DNA from: an uncultured Flavobacteriia bacterium
GTDB lineage: Bacteria > Bacteroidota > Bacteroidia > Flavobacteriales > Flavobacteriaceae
Assembly: GCA_946482495.1 (NCBI GenBank)
Contig: CAMLRV010000172.1
Span: 1 to 5,060 of the forward strand
Direction: 5' to 3'
Length of the DNA: 5,060 nt
Shown here: in pieces, positions 1 through 5,060 of the stretch
Layout of the letters: each line of letters begins with the position of its first letter
Numbering within the stretch: the first letter of the stretch is position 1
Position numbers and translations under genes: made by a program
The notes under the pieces: generated by a model
What the model saw: the letters and a program-made list of their open reading frames with translations, nothing else
Told to the model about the DNA's origin: nothing
Database searches by the model: none

Positions 1-1253
1 TTGCCCATACTTCCTTCATGTGTGTGTTTCATTTCTAAAACATTACTTGTAAATTCATTGTTTTTAACTTTTTGAGCAATTTCTTGGTAGGCATCCCTAA
101 AAGGAATTCCTTGCAGCGCCAATTTATTCACTTCTTCAACCGTAAACAAGTTTACATATTTTTCATCTAGTAAAATATCTTTTTTAATAATGATGTTTTC
201 AAGCATAACCAACAACATTTCTAAACAACTCTTCAACGTAATTATAGCGGGAAACAAGCATTCTTTTGTAAGTTGCATGTCTCTATGATAGCCTGATGGC
301 AAGTTATTAGTAAGAATGGTTAGCTCGTTTGGTAAAGCCTGAATTCTATTACATTTTGCTCTTATCAATTCGAAAATATCCGGATTTTTTTTGTGTGGCA
401 TGATGCTACTTCCGGTTGTAAGTTCATCTGGAAAACTAATAAATCCAAAATTTTGATTCATATACAAACAAACATCTGAAGCCAATTTTGTTAATGTACT
501 TGCAATTCCCGACAAACCCATTGCAGTTATTTTTTCCACTTTTCCTCTGGTCATTTGTGCATACACCACATTATAATTCATCGTTTTAAAATCGAGTAAC
601 TTGGTGGTTTTTTCTCTATTTAAAGGAAATGAAGATCCATAACCTGCTGCAGAACCAAGTGGGTTTTTATCGGCCACATTATAAGCTGCTAATAGCAGCT
701 CTAAATCGTCACTTAAACTTTCTGCGTAAGCGCCAAACCAAAGTCCAAAAGACGAAGGCATTGCCAATTGAAAATGTGTATATCCTGGTAGTAAATCCGC
801 TTTATGTTTTTCACTTAGAAACAATAATTTTTGAAAAACGGGTTCTGTTTTTTGAACAATAGTTTCTATTTCTTCTTTGATAAACAGTTTAATATCCAAC
901 AAAGATTGATCATTACGAGAACGACCTGCATGGATTTTTTTACCGATGTTGCCTATTTTTTCAGTTAACATAATTTCAATTTGGGAATGCACATCTTCCA
1001 CACCATCCTCAATTTGAAATTCTCCATTTTTAATTAAAATTAGAATATCAATTAATCCTTCATGAATTTCAGCTAATTCTTTCTTGGTGAGAAGGCCTAT
1101 TTCTTGGAGCATTGTGGTGTGTGCAATTGATCCTTTCACATCAGATTCTGCTAAATATAAATCCCATATTTTATCTTCACCAATCGTAAAATCTTCTACC
1201 AATTTTTGAATGGATGTGGTTGTTTTTTCTGAATTATCTTGCCAAAGTTTCAT
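1..1253 (-). CDS. argH: Argininosuccinate lyase, short Bacteroidota-type form (3' end cut by window edge)
   Basis: Cytosolic enzyme that splits argininosuccinate into arginine and fumarate, the last step of the pathway. I read 417 codons without a stop from the ATG at 1253-1251 to the window edge. The superfamily signature GSSIMPHKKN is at residues 281-290; by analogy with fumarase and delta-crystallin, Ser282 is the catalytic serine and Lys288 the loop lysine. Other conserved blocks are HAGRSRNDQ (108-116), YTH (158-160, with His160 as general base/acid partner), PLGSAAGYG (198-206) and YHRDMQ (322-327). The start MKLWQ is typical of the family. The reading ends in HEGSMG, which in short ArgH proteins lies close to the C terminus, so probably only about 10 residues are missing (expected total about 425-430, versus about 457 in E. 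coli). The GSAAGYG block differs from the GALAG seen in E. coli-type enzymes. The gene begins inside the end of argE, out of frame with it, and is the last gene of the operon visible here. Family assignment is very secure. Confidence 0.96.
   Translation of the reverse strand, partial: MKLWQDNSEKTTTSIQKLVEDFTIGEDKIWDLYLAESDVKGSIAHTTMLQEIGLLTKKELAEIHEGLIDILILIKNGEFQIEDGVEDVHSQIEIMLTEKIGNIGKKIHAGRSRNDQSLLDIKLFIKEEIETIVQKTEPVFQKLLFLSEKHKADLLPGYTHFQLAMPSSFGLWFGAYAESLSDDLELLLAAYNVADKNPLGSAAGYGSSFPLNREKTTKLLDFKTMNYNVVYAQMTRGKVEKITAMGLSGIASTLTKLASDVCLYMNQNFGFISFPDELTTGSSIMPHKKNPDIFELIRAKCNRIQALPNELTILTNNLPSGYHRDMQLTKECLFPAIITLKSCLEMLLVMLENIIIKKDILLDEKYVNLFTVEEVNKLALQGIPFRDAYQEIAQKVKNNEFTSNVLEMKHTHEGSMG
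1234..1253 (-). other. 20-nt argE/argH coding overlap with probable translational coupling
   Basis: The last six argE codons (DETLAR) and its TAA share bases with the argH start (MKLWQD and onward) in a different frame. The argH ATG begins at the second base of the argE codon for Asp355. MKLWQ is the usual beginning of ArgH, and the next conserved residues follow with normal spacing, so the overlap is real rather than a start-choice artefact. Ribosomes ending argE would need to back up about 20 nt, or start independently, to translate argH. The A-rich stretch just upstream (AATCAAAAATTAG) lacks a Shine-Dalgarno. Confidence 0.8.
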
Positions 1254-2316
1254 CTAATTTTTGATTAAATGTGTGTAATAATTGTATGTATAAATCGATT
1301 CCTTCTTTAATTTCACTGATGTGAATAAATTCATCAGCCGTATGTGAACGAGCCGAATCTCCTGGTCCCATTTTGAATGTTTTGAAAGGCATTAATGCTT
1401 GATCAGAAGTGGTTGGTGAAGCATAAGTTCCTCTTCCAATTTCGATTCCAGCTTGTACCAAAGGATGTTCTTCAGACACATAAGAAGGATTTAACCTCGT
1501 GGAACGCGGAATCACTTCACACGAAACATGTTGTTTAATGATTTCCAAAACTTCTTGATTGTTATATTTATCCGTGGTACGAATATCTACCGTAAACTGA
1601 CACTTTCCTGGAACCACATTATGTTGACTTCCAGCATTAATAATACTCACGGTCATTTTCACTTTTCCTAACATTTCTGATTCTTCTGGAAAAACAAAAT
1701 TTTTAAACCATTCGATATCTTTTAGCGCTTTATAAATGGCGTTTTCACCTTCTTCTCTGGCAGCATGACCCGATTTTCCATGAGCGATGCAATCAATCAC
1801 AAACAACCCTTTTTCGGCCACAGCGATATCCATCTTTGTAGGTTCGCCCACAATTCCGAAATAAATTTCACCTAATTCTGGCAATAGAATCTCCACGCCG
1901 TTATTACCAGAAATTTCTTCTTCTGCTGTAGCAGCATAAATTAAATTAAAGTTCAAATTCGGATGATCATAAAAATGCAAAAAACAAGCGGCTAATGAAA
2001 CTAGAGGACCGCCAGCATCATTACTTCCCAAACCATATAAAATCCCATCTTCAATATCTGGACGAAACGGATTTCGAGAATATTGTTTATTTGGCTTAAC
2101 CGTATCGTGATGTGAATTCAGTAAAATCGTGGGTTTATTGGTATCAAAAAATTTATTTTTCACCCAAATATTATTTAACAATCTGTTTGTTTTTATTTCT
2201 TTTTGTGTGAAAAATTGTTGGATTAATTCCGCTGTTGTATCTTCTCCTTTACTAAAAGATTCGGTGCTAATTAATTGTTGTAATAAGGCGATAACTTCAT
2301 TTTTAAGCTGTTCCAT
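1234..2316 (-). CDS. argE: M20-family N-acylcitrulline/N-acetylornithine deacylase (ArgE-type)
   Basis: Predicted cytosolic di-zinc peptidase-family amidohydrolase of 360 residues. It removes the N-acyl group from the arginine intermediate. Because the operon carries an acylornithine carbamoyltransferase, its physiological substrate is inferred to be N-succinyl- or N-acetylcitrulline rather than acetylornithine. Visible M20 metal and catalytic residues: His69 and Asp71 in NSHHD, bridging Asp100 in GSNDAGG, the acidic trio 132-134 in ATAEEE (Glu133 the likely general base, Glu134 a ligand), Glu158 in VGEPT, and His325 in RSHTADEF. The segment of roughly residues 165-275, containing GKSGHAAREEG, is the dimerisation domain inserted in the catalytic domain. 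Nothing essential is missing. Length is slightly below E. coli ArgE (383) and close to Xanthomonas acetylcitrulline deacetylase (about 366). The ATG at 2316 follows the argB stop by 5 nt (all A) and gives a normal N terminus; no Shine-Dalgarno is seen. Presence of a deacylase implies a linear pathway rather than ArgJ recycling. Family is certain; exact acyl substrate is inferred. Confidence 0.93.
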   Translation of the reverse strand: MEQLKNEVIALLQQLISTESFSKGEDTTAELIQQFFTQKEIKTNRLLNNIWVKNKFFDTNKPTILLNSHHDTVKPNKQYSRNPFRPDIEDGILYGLGSNDAGGPLVSLAACFLHFYDHPNLNFNLIYAATAEEEISGNNGVEILLPELGEIYFGIVGEPTKMDIAVAEKGLFVIDCIAHGKSGHAAREEGENAIYKALKDIEWFKNFVFPEESEMLGKVKMTVSIINAGSQHNVVPGKCQFTVDIRTTDKYNNQEVLEIIKQHVSCEVIPRSTRLNPSYVSEEHPLVQAGIEIGRGTYASPTTSDQALMPFKTFKMGPGDSARSHTADEFIHISEIKEGIDLYIQLLHTFNQKLDETLAR

Positions 2317-2321
2317 TTTTT

Positions 2322-3101
2322 TTATTGTATTTGTGTGCCAATCAGACTTGCTTCTAATGTAGCTAGTTGATTGGCGTGATAAAGCAATACTTTTTTTACT
2401 CCGTTATTGATGGCATCAAAAGCATTGTCGAGTTTTGGAATCATTCCGTTTGAAATAATTTTACTTGATTTTAACTTTTCATATTCTAATTTATCAATCA
2501 TAGGAATATACGATTCGTCATCTTCAGGATTGCGCAATACACCTTTTTTCTCAAAGCAAAAACTAAGGTTTACTTGATAAGTTTTGGCTAATGCTATGGC
2601 GATTTGAGTCGCAATCGTATCGGCATTCGTATTTAATAATGTTCCTTCCGAATCATGAATAATTGGGCAAAAAACAGGTGTTATGCCAAGTTGGATAAAA
2701 CTGATAATTTGCTCGGTGTTTATGGATTCTATTTCGCCTACAAATCCATAATCAATCGTTGGATGGCTTCTTTTCTTACCAGAAATTACATTCGCATCGG
2801 CTCCGCTCAATCCAATGGCATTACATTGTTTCGATTGAAGTTTTGCGACTATACTTTTATTCACCAAACCTGCATATACCATCGTAGTAATCTTTAAAGT
2901 CTCGGAATCTGTTACTCTTCTTCCATCAATCATGGTTTGCGCCACATTTAGTTTTTGTGCTAATTCTGTAGCAATTTTTCCACCACCATGAATCAAGATT
3001 TTTGGCGATTTGATTTGCTTGAAATCAGATAAAAACTGATTCAATAAAACTTCGTCATCTACAACATTTCCTCCTATTTTTATGATTTGTAAGGTTTTCA
3101 T
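2322..3101 (-). CDS. argB: Acetylglutamate kinase (N-acyl-L-glutamate 5-kinase)
   Basis: Amino-acid-kinase-fold enzyme of 259 residues that phosphorylates the gamma-carboxylate of N-acetyl- (or, in this pathway variant, possibly N-succinyl-) glutamate with ATP. Catalytic features visible by comparison with E. coli NAGK: Lys8 in IKIGGN, the glycine-rich HGGGK at 38-42, Arg62 in GRRVT (acyl-glutamate binding), Asn157 and Asp161 in LNTNAD, and Lys223 in NGMIPKL. The nucleotide-side segment reads FEKKGVL (183-189), where E. coli-type enzymes have TDVxGVL; I recall this as a Bacteroidota variant. The protein starts almost directly at beta-strand 1, so it has no room for the extra N-terminal helix that gives arginine-inhibited kinases their hexameric, allosteric form. 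It is therefore predicted to be arginine-insensitive, like the 258-residue E. coli enzyme. The ATG lies 2 nt after the argF' stop, which suggests translational coupling. Assignment is secure. Confidence 0.95.
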   Translation of the reverse strand: MKTLQIIKIGGNVVDDEVLLNQFLSDFKQIKSPKILIHGGGKIATELAQKLNVAQTMIDGRRVTDSETLKITTMVYAGLVNKSIVAKLQSKQCNAIGLSGADANVISGKKRSHPTIDYGFVGEIESINTEQIISFIQLGITPVFCPIIHDSEGTLLNTNADTIATQIAIALAKTYQVNLSFCFEKKGVLRNPEDDESYIPMIDKLEYEKLKSSKIISNGMIPKLDNAFDAINNGVKKVLLYHANQLATLEASLIGTQIQ

Positions 3102-3103
3102 GA

Positions 3104-4051
3104 TTAGAAATTATGTTCTATAATTTTTTTTAAAATGGTTTGAGTGGCATATACTCTATTTTCAGCTTGAGCTAAAATCAAAGCGTTTTCACCATCGATT
3201 AATTCATCGGATAATTCTAAATTTCTTCTCACCGGCAAACAATGCATAATTTTTGCACTGTTCGTCACTTTCATTTTTTCTTCATTAAGTAGCCAATCTT
3301 CTTTTACATTTACTACTTTTCCATAATCTGCAAAAGATGACCAGTTTTTCACATACACAAAATCGGCTCCAGAAAGCGCCTTTTGTTGGTCGTATTCAAT
3401 TGTGGCTCCTTTTGTAAATTCTTCACTTAATTCGTACCCTTCTGGATGTGTAATTGTGATATCATGTTCACAAGCAACTGCCCATTGTGCAAACGAATTT
3501 GCTACTACTTGCGGAATCGGTTTTACATGTGGCGCCCAAGTCAGTACGATCTTTGGTTTACTCACTTTTTGATGCTCTTGAATCGTAACCATATCTGCTA
3601 AGCTTTGCAAAGGATGTAATGTTGCCGATTCCAAACTCACCACAGGAACATTGCTATATTTGATGAACTGTTTCACAATTTTTTCAGCATAATCATCTTC
3701 TTTATTTACTAAGGAAGGAAAACTTCTAATTCCTAAAATATCGCAATACAAACCCATTACAGCAGCGGCTTCTTTGATATGCTCAGCAGTTGTTCCATTC
3801 ATTACAGAGCCATCTTGAAATTCCAAAGCCCAGCTGTCGCTATTCACGTTAATCATCATGACTTGCATACCTAAATTTTGAGCCGCTTTTTGCGTACTCA
3901 TACGTGTTCTCAAACTGGAATTAAAAAAAATTAACCCTAGGGTTTTATGATTTCCGATATTAGAAAACTTTTCATTGTTTTTTAAATGGATAACCTCTTC
4001 CAACAGTTGCTTGGGGTTTTCCACATCTTTTACAGATATAAATTGTTTCAT
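3104..4051 (-). CDS. argF': N-succinylornithine (or N-acetylornithine) carbamoyltransferase
   Basis: Cytosolic transcarbamylase of 315 residues that transfers the carbamoyl group of carbamoyl phosphate to an N-acylated ornithine, giving N-acylcitrulline. The carbamoyl-phosphate loop is FNSSLRTR (43-50), which matches the acylornithine subfamily rather than the STRTR of ordinary ornithine transcarbamylases. HPLQ is at 146-149, TWAPH at 171-175 and HCLPVRRN at 270-277. Trp74 in SWALE fits the tryptophan contributed by the neighbouring subunit in this group. From memory, the protein aligns along its length with Bacteroides fragilis SOTCase. At the specificity position (Pro90 in B. fragilis, Glu92 in Xanthomonas AOTCase) it has Ala89 in TTAEH; published work changing Glu92 to Ala, Ser, Val or Pro turned AOTCase into a succinylornithine enzyme, so succinyl preference is inferred. 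The gene starts 1 nt after the argD stop. Family confidence is very high; acyl preference is moderately supported. Confidence 0.95.
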   Translation of the reverse strand: MKQFISVKDVENPKQLLEEVIHLKNNEKFSNIGNHKTLGLIFFNSSLRTRMSTQKAAQNLGMQVMMINVNSDSWALEFQDGSVMNGTTAEHIKEAAAVMGLYCDILGIRSFPSLVNKEDDYAEKIVKQFIKYSNVPVVSLESATLHPLQSLADMVTIQEHQKVSKPKIVLTWAPHVKPIPQVVANSFAQWAVACEHDITITHPEGYELSEEFTKGATIEYDQQKALSGADFVYVKNWSSFADYGKVVNVKEDWLLNEEKMKVTNSAKIMHCLPVRRNLELSDELIDGENALILAQAENRVYATQTILKKIIEHNF

Positions 4052-4052
4052 T

Positions 4053-5060
4053 TTATTTTAGAATATTTTTTATCGCATGAATAAATTGGTCTATTTCGTC
4101 AACTGATACAGCTAAAGAAGGTAAAATACGTAACGTGTTTTTGTTACTCGACGTACCAGTAAATATTTTAAATTCAGACAATAACCTATTTCGGATTTCG
4201 GCACAAGGTTGATAGAATTCAATTCCAATCATTAATCCTAAACCTCTTATTTCTTTAATTTGAGGATGATCTCGAAAAGCATCTTTCAAATACTCTCCTA
4301 ATACGAGAGCGTTTGCTACCAAATGTTCCTTTTCTAACACATTCAATACAGAAATAGCTGCAGCACATGCTAAATAATTTCCACCGAAAGTAGTACCCAA
4401 CATTTCTTTTTGAGCTTTAATTTTTGGATGAATTAACAATCCAGCAATAGGAAAACCATTCCCCATTCCTTTTGCCATCGTAATTATATGTGGTTGAATT
4501 GTTGCATATTGATGTGCAAAAAATTTTCCAGTTCTTCCATAACCCGATTGCACCTCATCCAGAATTAAAATGCTTTTATTTTCATTACATTTTTTTTCTA
4601 TATGTTTCAAAAACTCATGGTTTGGAATATTGATACCACCAACACCTTGGATTCCTTCTATAATCACGCAACAAATTTCTTTGTTAAATACCTCATCAAA
4701 AGCTTCAATATCATTTAGTGGTAGAATAATAACATGCTGATTTTCGTTAATTGGCGCTACAATTTTTGGATTGTCGGTTGCCGAAACTGCCAACGAAGTT
4801 CTTCCGTGGAAGCCATCTTTAAAAGCAATTATTTTTTTTCTTCCATTATAAAACGAAGCTAATTTGAACGCGTTTTCATTCGCTTCCGCACCAGAATTAC
4901 ATAAAAATAAATTGTAATCGGGATATCCTGAAAGTTCTACTAATTTTTGAGCCAATTGGTTTTGCAAATCAAATTGAATTGAATTCGAATAAAAGCCAAT
5001 ATTTTGCAACTGATTCGTAATCGCAGCAACATATTCAGGATGGCTATGTCCGATCGAAAT
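4053..5060 (-). CDS. argD: Acylornithine aminotransferase, class III PLP enzyme (5' end cut by window edge)
   Basis: PLP-dependent transaminase that converts N-acyl-glutamate semialdehyde plus glutamate to N-acylornithine and 2-oxoglutarate. The frame is open from the window edge to the TAA at 4055-4053, giving 335 visible residues. The 17 residues before the first possible start (TTG at 5009) read ISIGHSHPEYV and onward, a conserved internal part of class III aminotransferases, so the real start lies beyond 5060 and about 35-45 N-terminal residues are missing. In visible-residue numbering: CNSGAEANE near 55-63 (PLP phosphate site), GFHGRT near 83-88, LDEVQSGYGRTG near 167-178 with Asp168 holding the pyridine nitrogen, and AKGMGNGFPI near 196-205 with Lys197 as the Schiff-base lysine (codon 4472-4470). 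GTTFGGN near 222-228 and IRGLGLMIGIE near 271-281 complete the fold. The usual EPxQGEGG block reads EGIQGVGG, a variant I associate with Bacteroidota. It is the first gene of the visible operon. The argF' setting excludes a catabolic ornithine role as the best guess. Confidence 0.94.
   Translation of the reverse strand: MSIGHSHPEYVAAITNQLQNIGFYSNSIQFDLQNQLAQKLVELSGYPDYNLFLCNSGAEANENAFKLASFYNGRKKIIAFKDGFHGRTSLAVSATDNPKIVAPINENQHVIILPLNDIEAFDEVFNKEICCVIIEGIQGVGGINIPNHEFLKHIEKKCNENKSILILDEVQSGYGRTGKFFAHQYATIQPHIITMAKGMGNGFPIAGLLIHPKIKAQKEMLGTTFGGNYLACAAAISVLNVLEKEHLVANALVLGEYLKDAFRDHPQIKEIRGLGLMIGIEFYQPCAEIRNRLLSEFKIFTGTSSNKNTLRILPSLAVSVDEIDQFIHAIKNILK

Larger units (their letters stand above)
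1..5060 (-). other. Arginine-biosynthesis operon argD-argF'-argB-argE-argH
   Basis: Five genes on one strand occupy the whole window. The three gaps between coding regions are 1 nt (4052), 2 nt (3102-3103) and 5 nt (2317-2321), and argE and argH overlap. This leaves no place for an internal intergenic promoter or terminator, so a single transcript starting beyond 5060 is the simplest reading. A, T-rich bases and no GGAGG-like motif precede the internal starts, consistent with the weak use of Shine-Dalgarno sequences in Bacteroidota. From knowledge of related flavobacterial operons, argG, argC and sometimes proC would be expected upstream; none is visible here. Confidence 0.88.

Noticed and set aside
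385..392. Run of eight A (coding strand) at the catalytic-loop lysine codons of argH, with a similar run of eight at 4832-4839 in argD, as possible slippage or phase-variation sites.
   Set aside because: Both frames are intact, Lys-Lys codons explain the runs, and such lengths are expected in AT-rich coding DNA. Nothing suggests programmed slippage.
684..700. Perfect 7-bp inverted repeat with a 3-nt loop (AGCTGCT-AAT-AGCAGCT).
   Set aside because: It sits inside argH where Leu-Leu-Leu-Ala-Ala codons account for it. There is no following U-run in either direction, so it is not a terminator.
629..862. Plus-strand open frame of 77 codons.
   Set aside because: It lies wholly inside argH on the opposite strand, has no recognisable domain, and argH is continuous with intact motifs across it.
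2129..2362. Plus-strand open frame of 77 codons that reads as hydrophobic.
   Set aside because: It is antisense to the argE N-terminal region and the argB end. The hydrophobic look follows from the complement of Lys/Asn/Glu-rich codons in AT-rich DNA.
2655..2897. Plus-strand open frame of 80 codons.
   Set aside because: It is antisense to the well-conserved core of argB, with no independent signs of coding.
4053..5009. argD beginning at the TTG at 5009-5007, giving a 318-residue protein.
   Set aside because: The frame stays open to the window edge, and the 17 codons upstream encode a conserved aminotransferase segment (ISIGHSHPEYV and onward). The TTG is an internal leucine codon.
1..5060. 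Searched by eye for CRISPR repeats, insertion-sequence ends, tRNA or other RNA genes, riboswitches and arginine operators.
   Set aside because: Every base except 8 lies in a coding region with conserved protein motifs, and no repeat or structured element stands out. Regulatory sites would be upstream of position 5060.

Overview
This window is a densely packed arginine-biosynthesis operon, read entirely on the minus strand (from high to low coordinates). The DNA is AT-rich. Stop and start codons nearly touch, Shine-Dalgarno sequences are absent at the junctions, and the protein variants are those of Bacteroidota. The transcarbamylase is of the acylornithine type rather than the ordinary ornithine type, and ArgD, ArgB and ArgH show forms I associate with this phylum. 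The source is most likely a member of Flavobacteriia or a close relative; that placement rests on recognising sequence features, not on a search.

Layout in transcription order: argD (acylornithine aminotransferase; its 5' end lies beyond position 5060), 1 nt gap, argF' (N-succinyl/N-acetylornithine carbamoyltransferase), 2 nt gap, argB (N-acylglutamate kinase), 5 nt gap, argE (M20 metallo-deacylase), then argH (argininosuccinate lyase), whose start overlaps the end of argE by 20 nt and whose last few codons run off the window at position 1. There is no non-coding stretch longer than 5 nt, so no promoter, terminator, RNA gene, repeat array or mobile element fits in the window. The promoter must lie upstream of 5060 and the terminator downstream of position 1.

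Together the genes encode most of a linear arginine pathway that uses blocked intermediates. ArgB phosphorylates N-acylglutamate. A reductase not in the window (ArgC) makes the semialdehyde. ArgD transaminates this to N-acylornithine, and ArgF' carbamoylates it directly to N-acylcitrulline. ArgE removes the acyl group to release citrulline, ArgG (not in the window) makes argininosuccinate, and ArgH splits it into arginine and fumarate. Free ornithine is therefore not an intermediate. Ala89 of ArgF' occupies the position that separates succinyl-specific from acetyl-specific enzymes (Pro90 in Bacteroides fragilis, Glu92 in Xanthomonas campestris) and favours N-succinylornithine as the substrate. 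I see no undescribed system here. The points most worth a second look are the succinyl/acetyl question, the ArgB that lacks the arginine-sensing N-terminal helix, and the argE/argH overlap.
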